A stretch of 64,000 bases of DNA from Anaerolineae bacterium (lineage in GTDB: Bacteria > Chloroflexota > Anaerolineae > Aggregatilineales > Phototrophicaceae): the NCBI GenBank assembly GCA_025055175.1, contig JANWYT010000028.1:124001-188000 (forward strand), written 5' to 3'. Under the pieces are notes generated by a model. It worked only from the letters and a program-made list of their open reading frames with translations, had not been told where the DNA came from and searched no databases. How positions within the stretch are numbered: position 1 is the first letter of the stretch; each line of letters begins with the position of its first letter. The translations under genes and the position numbers were made by a program. Shown here piece after piece: positions 16,597-24,656 of the stretch.

Positions 16597-17043
16597 ATGA
16601 GCAAGGCTTTCCTAAAGGAATGGATGGTGATGGTGCAGCGCATAAGCGGCGCAGAACGCGCTTGCGCAGTCACCGCCGACCTGCACATTTGCGCTGTGAG
16701 CGGGTTGGACGAAGCGGCTCTCAAATCCTCCAACTTCGTCGATTTCATAACGGAAACCCTGCGCAGCGCTTTGCAGCAGGGGCAACCCGTCTTCACCAAC
16801 AATCTGATCCGCGACATGGATCAAGCCCCCACTACCAACACCCATCTCAGCGAAATGCGCTTTGTGGTGGCCATTCCGTTGGTCGGCGTGGGGGCGGTTT
16901 ACCTGGATCAGCCCATCCGCATGGGCGTCATCTCACGCCAGGTGGTGCAGAAGCTTTACGACTTTGGCCTGCGCGCCCTGACCGACGAAGCCCTGCTCAG
17001 CGCTTCATCAGCCGCTCTAGAGTCAGCCTTTGCCTCTGGTTAA
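16597..17043 (+). CDS. small GAF-like domain protein
   Basis: 148 residues. Features fit a lone GAF fold: SALQQGQPVFTNNL, then MRFVVAIPLVGVGAVYLDQP, the typical buried strand pair that lines the ligand pocket. A fused kinase or cyclase is absent. GAGGAG lies before the ATG. It could be a free sensor subunit for one of the nearby kinases; there is no direct evidence. The stop lies four bases from the convergent DUF4342 gene. Confidence 0.6.
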   Translation: MSKAFLKEWMVMVQRISGAERACAVTADLHICAVSGLDEAALKSSNFVDFITETLRSALQQGQPVFTNNLIRDMDQAPTTNTHLSEMRFVVAIPLVGVGAVYLDQPIRMGVISRQVVQKLYDFGLRALTDEALLSASSAALESAFASG

Positions 17044-17047
17044 GGCC

Positions 17048-17380
17048 TCATTCGATCTCAATGCGCTTCTTTTTGTCGCCTGTGTCACGGTCGTCGTCCG
17101 TAGCTTCAACTTGGCGGACGACCTCAATCTTCACCTCGGCTAGGTAGGCCACCACAACGGCCAGCATGGTGAAGATGGGCGCAAACACCAGCATAGCCCC
17201 CGCGCCGATAACCGTCGGGGTCAGGGGCAGCTCTACGATGACTTCGTCGTTGTGCCTGCGCACGATCAGGCGGCGCACATTACCTTTTTCAATCAGCTCG
17301 CGCACCTTCTCCACCACTTGCTCACCGCTCACGCGCAGTTCTTCGACCAACTCGCTGTTCTTGCGCTTGTCATCGCTCAT
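17048..17380 (-). CDS. DUF4342 family protein
   Basis: 110 residues. The first half has the family pattern VSGEQVVEKVRELIEKGNV and RRLIVRR, a UBA-like helical part followed by a strand. One hydrophobic hairpin follows (VIGAGAMLVFAPIFTMLAVVV), then a charged tail. It is a small membrane protein of unknown role. The N-terminus MSDDKRKN is identical to that of the toast_rack protein at 60122. It is the last gene of the leftward run starting near 24.4 kb, 17 bases after the YfhO-type gene. Confidence 0.7.
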   Translation of the reverse strand: MSDDKRKNSELVEELRVSGEQVVEKVRELIEKGNVRRLIVRRHNDEVIVELPLTPTVIGAGAMLVFAPIFTMLAVVVAYLAEVKIEVVRQVEATDDDRDTGDKKKRIEIE

Positions 17381-17397
17381 GGCATCTCGCTCCTCGC

Positions 17398-20136
17398 TTA
17401 GGTCTTTGGGCTATGCTCAGTAGTACGCAGGCGCAGGGCCAGAGTTGCACATGCCGCAATCCAGCTCAACCAGGCCAGCGCCCCCAAGCCAAAAGCCAGG
17501 TGGTAAAGCGGCGGATCGTAGCGCAGGCTAACGTCGTGCGCGCCAGGCGGCAGGGCCAGGGCGCGCAGGGCCACGTTGGCGCGCAGGATCGGCCAGGCTG
17601 CTCCGTTCACCTCTGCCTGCCAACCAGGAAAGTACGACTCGCTGAGGACGAGCAGCCCAGGGGCGTCGGCCTCTACGCGCAAGCGCAGACTCTCCGCCTG
17701 ATAGTCCTGCCAAGCAATGGACGCTTGCCCCGTTGAGTCTGGCGACGCGCCCTGGCGCAGCACCGTCGGCGCGCCCTGGGCTTGCAGGGTGGCATGTTTA
17801 AGCGGGTCGAAACCTGGCGAAGCCATGCGCGACAGGCTGTCCTCGCTGCCTAGCCAGGTATCGCTGCTGATATAGATGGAGTCACTCACCCACCAGGCGC
17901 GCGGCACATCGCGGCTGTAGAGCTTGACATCGCTAGACAGGCTGCGCGTCCAGCCCTGTGGCACGAGCTGCACAAAGGTCGAGTCTCGCGCATCCAACAG
18001 CGAGACCGCCAGCAGACCTCCTGCTTGAGCCTGCACGCCCTGGACAACGCGCGGCTCTGGCAGGGCATAACGCGCCAACATGAGCGTTTCGCCGCCGTTG
18101 ATGATCGGCTTCTGTTCCGAAAGGTCGACCGCCTGCGAGGCGTCCTGCCATTCGACGACAATTTGGGGCGGCGCGACTCCGCTGCTGAGTAGTAGGTGGA
18201 CTTCTGTCGCCTCATAGGAGTATGGGACAGACCACGCGCCACGCGCCAACTGCCACAGGCCTGTATCGTAAGCCACGTCCTCATGCCACACATCATAGAC
18301 CTTGTCCATGAGCAGGTGGCCTACGCCCATCATGTCTAGCATGCGCGGTTCAGGCCAACACGCTCCTCGACACGACTCTAGCGCCAACCATTCGCCCAGA
18401 CGACCATCGGTGAGGCGCAGCACGCCAGGCGGCAAGGCTAACGCTGTGAACTGGCTGTAATAGGTGGTAGGCAACACGCCACCATCGAAACCGTCCACCG
18501 AGGGAATGCTCCAGGTCAGCGGCAAGTTAGGGAAGAGCAGTTCTTGACGCTTGGCAGCGACGAGGCTGTAGCGCGCGCTCAGGCTGTTTAGGCCCAAGCG
18601 AGCGTAGCGGGCCTCCAGGGCAGCCTGATCGCCCAGCTCGAATAGCAGCGGCGAAATGCTCAGCAAGCGTGGCGGGGTGAGCGCATCAGCTTGTTCTGCC
18701 AACAGGTGACTGATGGTGAAGCGCTGTCCGTCGTAAGCTTCAGGTGGGGTGAGGTGATTGAGGGGCATAGCGCGGCTGGCCAACAGCAGTTCTGTCGCCA
18801 GGGCCGCACCGACTAGAGTCGCGCGCCCGCGCCTGAGCAGGCCCAGGCTCAGCCAAGCCGCTAGGGCCATCCCCCAAGCTAGCACGTCAGGAGTTGATTG
18901 GCCGACCACATCAGCAGAGTCAGGCGCAATGGCGAAGCGAGCCAGCAGGATTAGGCCTGCCAGCCCTGCTCCGATGAGCCACACGACCTGCCTTTCCGTC
19001 CGTTCGGCGAGGATTTGCAGGCCGCGACCGCCCAAGATAGCGCCGCTTAGGGCCAACAGCGCCAACCAACGCGACGGCACACGGAACAAGTCGAAGCCCG
19101 GAAGCTCAGCGATTAGCAGATACAGCGGATTATAGCGACCAAAGGCGAAGGCTAGGCCGATCAAGGCCAAAGCTGCCCAGGGCCAAGCCCGTCTCCCGCC
19201 GCACAGCGCGCCCAGCAGAGCTAGGCCCAGGCCCAACACACCTAGATAGGCGCTGTATTCAGTGAACAGGTAGCCGCCGCCTAGCGGCAGCAAGGCATAA
19301 GGAGCGTAGCGCAGCGGCAGCGAGAAAGCTGTCGCTTGCTGCGCGTTCAAGCCACCGCCGCGCGCCGAGAGGCCGCTCAGCTCCAGGGTGGGCAAGAGCT
19401 GAGGTGTGGCCAGCAGCAAGGCCAGCAACGCCGCTAGCACCAGGATCAGTAGGCCGTAGAAGGCTAGTCGCGCGCGACTCTCGCCCTCTAGTTGCGCCAG
19501 GGCATGGGCCAGAGCCAGCAGGCCCAGTCCTGCTCCGCCGATGAACGTTGTCTGGGTGTGGCCACTGAAGACTTGCCAAGCTAGAGCCGCGCTCAGCAGC
19601 AAGCCGTAGGCCAGGCGGACTGCGCCCGTCGTGTTCAGCGCTTCGTGCCACAGACCAATCAGCCAGGGAAGCCAAGCCAAGCCCTGGAGTTGATTAATCG
19701 ACTCCATGCGCCCAATGGCGTAGCCACCGCCCATCCACAGCAGGGCCGCCGCCAACGCACCCCAACGTGCCGATCCAAACCAGCGGCCATACAGCCAAGC
19801 TGCGCCTAATCCGCCCCACACCAGGTGAAACACGGCGCTCCAGCGCACCGCGTTGGGCGGGTCTAAGCCCAACGTGAGCCAGTTGGGTGGGTAGAACGTG
19901 CCAAGTTGTGGATTGGCCAACAACGGCGCACCCATGAAGAGGTACGGCGTCCACAACGGTAGGCGGCCTTCCGCCAGCGCTTCGTCACGCGCCTGCCACA
20001 GCGGATAGAAGTAGTTCAGCGTGTCGCCGCGCCCGAAGATTCGATCCGTGAAGATGAGCTGGGCGCATAGGACGACGACGAAGGCCAGGCCCGCCAACGC
20101 AGGCCAAGCGCGTCTTACGAGTCTCGAAGCAGCCAC
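17398..20136 (-). CDS. YfhO-type large polytopic membrane protein
   Basis: 912 residues from a GTG with AGGAAG upstream. About a dozen hydrophobic helices in the N-terminal 450 residues start with the pattern GDTLNYFYPLWQ and LPLWTPYLFMGAPLLANPQ, typical of YfhO and related GT-C-like proteins. A large extracytoplasmic domain follows, then the characteristic LVLSESYFPGWQAEVNG and a last membrane helix. YfhO homologues in Gram-positives are linked to glycosylation of lipoteichoic acid or other envelope glycans. The true acceptor here is unknown. The start overlaps the end of the preceding SpoIIAA-like gene by 22 bases. Confidence 0.75.
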   Translation of the reverse strand: MAASRLVRRAWPALAGLAFVVVLCAQLIFTDRIFGRGDTLNYFYPLWQARDEALAEGRLPLWTPYLFMGAPLLANPQLGTFYPPNWLTLGLDPPNAVRWSAVFHLVWGGLGAAWLYGRWFGSARWGALAAALLWMGGGYAIGRMESINQLQGLAWLPWLIGLWHEALNTTGAVRLAYGLLLSAALAWQVFSGHTQTTFIGGAGLGLLALAHALAQLEGESRARLAFYGLLILVLAALLALLLATPQLLPTLELSGLSARGGGLNAQQATAFSLPLRYAPYALLPLGGGYLFTEYSAYLGVLGLGLALLGALCGGRRAWPWAALALIGLAFAFGRYNPLYLLIAELPGFDLFRVPSRWLALLALSGAILGGRGLQILAERTERQVVWLIGAGLAGLILLARFAIAPDSADVVGQSTPDVLAWGMALAAWLSLGLLRRGRATLVGAALATELLLASRAMPLNHLTPPEAYDGQRFTISHLLAEQADALTPPRLLSISPLLFELGDQAALEARYARLGLNSLSARYSLVAAKRQELLFPNLPLTWSIPSVDGFDGGVLPTTYYSQFTALALPPGVLRLTDGRLGEWLALESCRGACWPEPRMLDMMGVGHLLMDKVYDVWHEDVAYDTGLWQLARGAWSVPYSYEATEVHLLLSSGVAPPQIVVEWQDASQAVDLSEQKPIINGGETLMLARYALPEPRVVQGVQAQAGGLLAVSLLDARDSTFVQLVPQGWTRSLSSDVKLYSRDVPRAWWVSDSIYISSDTWLGSEDSLSRMASPGFDPLKHATLQAQGAPTVLRQGASPDSTGQASIAWQDYQAESLRLRVEADAPGLLVLSESYFPGWQAEVNGAAWPILRANVALRALALPPGAHDVSLRYDPPLYHLAFGLGALAWLSWIAACATLALRLRTTEHSPKT

Positions 20137-20516
20137 TCAATGGCTTCCTGCCGCTGATCTTTGCTGAAGAAGCGGCTCTGGTCGCGGCCTACAGCGCTGC
20201 TCATCTGGACGAAGACATTGAGGAAACGTACTTTGCTCGCGCTGTTGTATAGGATGGCGCTGCGTGACTTGGGACGGCCAGGGTGACGCCTATCCAGTAA
20301 GCGCGCTCGCGTCATCAGCGCGTTGATCGACGGTAATGCGTCGGTCTGCGAGACGTACAGAAGACGGACAACAGGTACGGCCTCACCAAAGACTTGGTCA
20401 AGGTGTATGAACCATCCATCTAGTGCTTCATCCGAGCCATCGGCCAGAATGAATTCGTGGATGCCGTTGTCGTGATGGATGTAGATACATTTGGCGGTTC
20501 TAGCTTCGCCGCTCAT
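20115..20516 (-). CDS. SpoIIAA-like (STAS/SEC14-type) small protein, copy 2
   Basis: 133 residues from the ATG with GGAG upstream; an in-frame GTG lies six bases earlier. It aligns end to end with the next gene upstream: both have HDNGIHEFI near the start, LPSI-A-TR-R in the middle, R-AILYN and FL/YLNVF, and end RFF-KD-RQEAIEWLL. The last motif is the usual end of SpoIIAA-like domains. It has no enzymatic motif and probably acts as a protein-interaction or regulatory module. It lies in the leftward run between AsnB and the YfhO-type protein and overlaps the latter. Confidence 0.6.
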   Translation of the reverse strand: MSGEARTAKCIYIHHDNGIHEFILADGSDEALDGWFIHLDQVFGEAVPVVRLLYVSQTDALPSINALMTRARLLDRRHPGRPKSRSAILYNSASKVRFLNVFVQMSSAVGRDQSRFFSKDQRQEAIEWLLRDS

Positions 20517-20628
20517 GGTCACACTCCGCAGTAATCTGACGAGGCTGCTGCCTACAGAATACTCACAAAAGCGAAAAGCTTCGTTTAAGGTCTGTTGATG
20601 ACTTCCTCATGGTATGATTCAACGGCAA

Positions 20629-21030
20629 TCAGCTTTGTAGCAGCCACTCAATCGCTTCCTGGCGATGGTCTTTGTTGAAGAAGCGCGTCGTGTCGCGACC
20701 TACTGTGTTGGCTATTTGAGAGAAGACGTTGAGATACACCATCGTCCTGGCGTTGTTGTAGAGGACAGCCACACGCGTCGCGGGCCGATTGGGCAAGCGC
20801 CTGTTCTGTGCGCGCACTCGTGTTGTCACAGCAGAGATAGAAGGCAGAAGATCAGCTGAAAGATATAAGAAGCGCACAACACCATCGTTAGCATGTTTGA
20901 TGTAAATTTGATCCAACTGCGCGAACCACCAGTCCAGCGTCTCATTCGAAACGTCAGGGAAGATAAATTCGTGGATGCCGTTGTCGTGGGCCACGTAGAG
21001 GCGTTTGCTGGTCTTGGTTTCAGCGGTCAT
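20629..21030 (-). CDS. SpoIIAA-like (STAS/SEC14-type) small protein, copy 1
   Basis: 133 residues from the ATG at 21030, which has GGAAGG upstream; an open extension to 21165 would run back into asnB and is rejected. It is a paralogue of the gene 112 bases downstream, with the motifs HDNGIHEFIF, LPSISAVTTRVRAQNRRLPNRP and RFFNKDHRQEAIEWLL. The pair looks like a tandem duplication that has since diverged. Predicted soluble and cytoplasmic; function unknown. Confidence 0.6.
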   Translation of the reverse strand: MTAETKTSKRLYVAHDNGIHEFIFPDVSNETLDWWFAQLDQIYIKHANDGVVRFLYLSADLLPSISAVTTRVRAQNRRLPNRPATRVAVLYNNARTMVYLNVFSQIANTVGRDTTRFFNKDHRQEAIEWLLQS

Positions 21031-21104
21031 GATTGCCTTCCAAACATGCGTCTGCTCGTTCCAATTGTAGAGCAGAGACGCGCAGAAGTGATGCAGATGT
21101 TCTG

Positions 21105-22991
21105 TTAAGATTTGATTGCACTCTCCTGCTGTCTCTGCCAGGCCTCTAGAGTGAGCAAGGCCCACAGACGGCTGGCGTGATCGCGCTGGCCGCGCTCATG
21201 CTCATCCAGCAGGCGAGCCAGAGCAGGCGCGTGGAACAGACGGGCGATGCAGCTGTGCGGGCCTTGCAGTAAGTCGCGCACCTGGCTCATGTCGCGACGC
21301 AGCCAAGCACCAACGGGCGCGCCGAAGCCGTGTTTGGGCCGTTGAATGATCGAGTCGGGCAGCAGACCGCGCGCCATCTGCTTGAGCAGAGCTTTGGTGG
21401 TGCGTCCCTGCAGCTTCAAATTGAACGGCACGCGCGCCACATGTTCGATGAACTTGTGATCCAGAAAGGGAATGCGCGCTTCAAGCGAGGCCAGCATAGA
21501 ACAGCGATCTGTCTTGATGAGCAGGTCATCGTGGAGGTAAGTCGCCATATTGGCGCGTAAAATGCTGGGCAGCGTAGCGGGCTGGCCGCCAAAGTGCGCC
21601 AAGAAGTGATCGGCGGCGTAATCAGGGCTGCTGAGCAGCGTTTCAAGCTGTTCAGCGCTGAAGACGCGCACCCAGTCAAAATAGGTCAAGGCTAGCGAAG
21701 GCCTACCCAAGGCGCGCACAAAGCGACCAAGGCGCTTGGCGCGGTCGTAGTAGCTCGTCCCCTGTGGCAAGGAGTCGGTCAGGCGAGCCAGAGCGCGCCA
21801 CAAGCTGCGCGGCACGAAGCTCACCTGCTGGGCCAAATGCGCCGCCCAAAAGCGCTCATAACCTGCGAACAACTCATCACCACCATCCCCTGTCAGGGCG
21901 ACTGTGACGTGCTGGCGCGTCGCTTGGCTCATCAGCGCAGTGGGGATGGCACTGCTGTCGCCGAAAGGCTGGTCGTAGTGCCGTACCAGCGTCTCAATCA
22001 GGCTTATGGCTTGGGGCTGTACTTGGAAACTACGATGTTCTGTCCCTAGATATCGAGCTACTTGCTCAGCATAAGCCGTCTCATCAAAGCTGGGATCACC
22101 CACGAAACCCATGCTGAAGGTCTTGATGGGAGCGCTGCTGAGCTGGCGCATGAGAGCCACAATCAGGCTGCTATCCACCCCCCCGCTGAGAAACGCACCC
22201 AGCGGCACGTCAGCGATCAGGCGTAGAGCGACGGATTCGCGCAGCGCGTCTAGGGCAGCAGAGGCAAAGTCGTCTAGGCGCGCAGTCGGATCAGGCGGGG
22301 CGGGTTCAGGCAGACGCCAGTAGACCGATTCGCGCAGGTGTCCATCTTCTAGCACCAGATAGTGACCAGCGGGCAGCATACGAATGCCCTGGTAAGCGGT
22401 TAGTGGGGCAGGCACAGCCCCGTATCCCAGATAGAGCGCCAGCAGGTGCGGGTCGGTCAGAGCTGAGCGACGCGGGATGAGCGGATGAGCTAAGAGAGCT
22501 TTGATTTCGCTGGCGAAGGCGAACAAGCGGCCGTCGTGATAGTAGTAGAGGGGCAGTTGGCCGATAGGATCGCGGGCCAGCACCAGACGGTGGCGTGTCT
22601 GATCGTAAAGGGCGATAGCGAACTGTCCTCGGAGCTGCTGGAAGACGCCCAAGCCGTCATCTTCGTATAAGTGGACGATGGTCTCGCCATCGCCTTCGGT
22701 GTGGAACTGATGCCCCTTGCGTAGCAGATGAGCGCGCAGCTCGCGGTAGTTGAAAATTTCGCCATTGAAGACCAAGCTCACGGTGTGAGCTTCGTTGTGG
22801 AGAGGCTGACGGCTGCCGCCTACGTCAATCACGGCCAGGCGGCGCATAGCCAGATAGGGTTCATCGCCCTGGGGATGATAATAGCCCTCGCCATCTGGCC
22901 CACGATGGCGTAGAGTGTCGTTCATCGCTCGCAAATCAGCCAGTTTGGAGCGCTGGCCGTCCAGCGCCCATGCGCCGCAGATGCCACACAT
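21105..22991 (-). CDS. asnB: asparagine synthetase (glutamine-hydrolysing)
   Basis: 628 residues. It begins MCGICGAWA, exposing Cys2 as the glutaminase nucleophile after Met removal. The Ntn GATase domain (to about 215) includes RLAVIDVGG and FNGEIFNYRELR. The synthetase domain has the PP-loop LSGGVDSSL, then GDGGDELFAGYERF and a C-terminal region typical of the WP-type AsnB clade often found with exopolysaccharide genes. It makes asparagine from aspartate, ATP and glutamine, or amidates another substrate. It follows the HEAT/TM gene by three bases. The YfhO-type gene downstream would suit an envelope-related role. Confidence 0.9.
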   Translation of the reverse strand: MCGICGAWALDGQRSKLADLRAMNDTLRHRGPDGEGYYHPQGDEPYLAMRRLAVIDVGGSRQPLHNEAHTVSLVFNGEIFNYRELRAHLLRKGHQFHTEGDGETIVHLYEDDGLGVFQQLRGQFAIALYDQTRHRLVLARDPIGQLPLYYYHDGRLFAFASEIKALLAHPLIPRRSALTDPHLLALYLGYGAVPAPLTAYQGIRMLPAGHYLVLEDGHLRESVYWRLPEPAPPDPTARLDDFASAALDALRESVALRLIADVPLGAFLSGGVDSSLIVALMRQLSSAPIKTFSMGFVGDPSFDETAYAEQVARYLGTEHRSFQVQPQAISLIETLVRHYDQPFGDSSAIPTALMSQATRQHVTVALTGDGGDELFAGYERFWAAHLAQQVSFVPRSLWRALARLTDSLPQGTSYYDRAKRLGRFVRALGRPSLALTYFDWVRVFSAEQLETLLSSPDYAADHFLAHFGGQPATLPSILRANMATYLHDDLLIKTDRCSMLASLEARIPFLDHKFIEHVARVPFNLKLQGRTTKALLKQMARGLLPDSIIQRPKHGFGAPVGAWLRRDMSQVRDLLQGPHSCIARLFHAPALARLLDEHERGQRDHASRLWALLTLEAWQRQQESAIKS

Positions 22992-22994
22992 GGC

Positions 22995-24422
22995 CTAGCG
23001 CAGCCTTTGCTGCGCAGCTTGCAGCAAGGCGGCTGCGTTGTTGAAGGCCTCTTCAGCCTGGCGGGCCAAGCCTATCTGGCTCGGCGCTGAATCGCGCAGG
23101 GTGCGGCTGTTGCAAGCGCTGATGAAAGCCGCCCAAGACTGCTGCGACAAGCTAAGGCCTAAATTGGCGGCTTCAGCAGCAGCGTTCAACTCATCAGGCA
23201 GCAGGTTGCGCACGTTGACAGGAATCTGCGCCGACGCAGGGAAGAGGGGCATCCCAGGATACTGTCGGCAGCCAGCGTCGCTGCCGTTGTTGATGGCGTC
23301 GTTCCAGTAGCCTAGCAGCAGCGTGTTCAGGCCGCGCTGACCAGTCATGGCGTTGAGGATTTGTTGAATGCCCAAAATCTGGCGGCGCACTTCCTGCGGC
23401 TCAACGGTCGGCGTGGGGCTGGCGGTGGGCGTGGGCGAAGGCGTAGCCGTGGGGATGGTGATAGGCGTCGGCGTGGGCGGCACGCTCAAGCCGAAGGCGC
23501 TCATGTAGACCGGCAGTCGATCCAGATTAGCTTGCGCGCCCAGGAGCTGACCGCCGTAGCGGGCAGCGTCTTCTGGCGAAATCGGTGTGCCGCTGTCACA
23601 AGCAGCGCGGAAAGCGTCATAAGCCAGGACAATGACGCGCTGAGCAGCGTCGTAGCTGGCCAGAGCATCGCCGAAAAGGGCGAACTGGGCATCGCTGCTG
23701 ACGAGGGCCAGGTCGGCTTCAAAAGGAGTCGGCTGAGCCAGGCTCAGTGTGCAGTCAGTGACGACGCGTTGAGCTGCCAGGCTCATCTGAGCCACCAGTT
23801 GGCGGTTAGTGGCATCCAGGCTGACATAGGCGTCCAGAAAGGCTTCCACAATCTGGCGCGGCGTCTGTGCGACAGGCTGTGGCGTAGGCGTGGCTTCTTC
23901 TGTCGGCACGACTTCGACTGCACTGCCACTCGGCCCGCTGAAGGCCGCCCCCAACACGAACAGCAGCAAGGCGCTGACGATCAGACCAATCTGGAGCTGG
24001 CGCATACGCGGCCCTCTCAGCGGATGAGGCTTGCCCATCTTGCCTCTGTAGACGATCCCTTCCAGTAGGCTGAGAGCATCGTCGTGCATGTCGGGGTCTT
24101 CCAGCGCTTGGCCCAGCGCCTTGAACAACCCCAGCGCCTCCTCAGCGGCAGCGCGCACCGCTTCATCTTCCTTAGGGCGCTGATAGACCTTCAGCAGTGG
24201 CTCAATGGCCTCTGGTTCGCCGCTCTCGCCCAGCCAGCGCGCCGCCTCGGCACGACGCTTGGCGTCAAATCTTTTGGGCGAGAGCAGGATAGCGATGTTC
24301 TTCTTGACGTTCTTCTGGAAAGCTCGTTCACGAGCCTGTCGGACAGCCTCGTCCTGGCCATCGACAGCTTGGAAGTCGTCGAGGTTGTCTAGCAGCTCGT
24401 CGTCTGGCATGTTGGCTGTCAT
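22995..24422 (-). CDS. HEAT-like/TM protein with extracytoplasmic domain
   Basis: About 475 residues from the ATG at 24422 (GGAG upstream; an in-frame TTG at 24455 is less likely). The cytoplasmic part (1-145) has an acidic start and HEAT-like helices (AARWLGESGEPEAIEPLL). One membrane helix follows (IGLIVSALLLFVLGAAF). The outer part is helical, split by a Thr/Pro-rich linker (TPSPTPTASPTPT) into two related segments. Each is a long four-helix-like bundle with few conserved residues. No known domain is recognised outside. It is the first gene of the leftward run leading into asnB. Confidence 0.55.
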   Translation of the reverse strand: MTANMPDDELLDNLDDFQAVDGQDEAVRQARERAFQKNVKKNIAILLSPKRFDAKRRAEAARWLGESGEPEAIEPLLKVYQRPKEDEAVRAAAEEALGLFKALGQALEDPDMHDDALSLLEGIVYRGKMGKPHPLRGPRMRQLQIGLIVSALLLFVLGAAFSGPSGSAVEVVPTEEATPTPQPVAQTPRQIVEAFLDAYVSLDATNRQLVAQMSLAAQRVVTDCTLSLAQPTPFEADLALVSSDAQFALFGDALASYDAAQRVIVLAYDAFRAACDSGTPISPEDAARYGGQLLGAQANLDRLPVYMSAFGLSVPPTPTPITIPTATPSPTPTASPTPTVEPQEVRRQILGIQQILNAMTGQRGLNTLLLGYWNDAINNGSDAGCRQYPGMPLFPASAQIPVNVRNLLPDELNAAAEAANLGLSLSQQSWAAFISACNSRTLRDSAPSQIGLARQAEEAFNNAAALLQAAQQRLR

Positions 24423-24656
24423 CGGCCCGCGCTCCACTTTGCTCGCAGAGGTCAATCGACGTTCGTGTCCTAATCATAAAGTGTCAGTGGTGTTTTGGCA
24501 AAGCCTGAACCGTCTTCTGATTGCTCTTGAGCTTGTGTTGATTCATTGTTAGTTATAGTCTCGTAAAGTTTAGGGCCAATCGAGTGAAAATTCGTCGCTA
24601 AAGTGTTAAACTCCGCCAATCGTTCATTGAAAGCTAGGCGCTTATGAGGTTATGGC

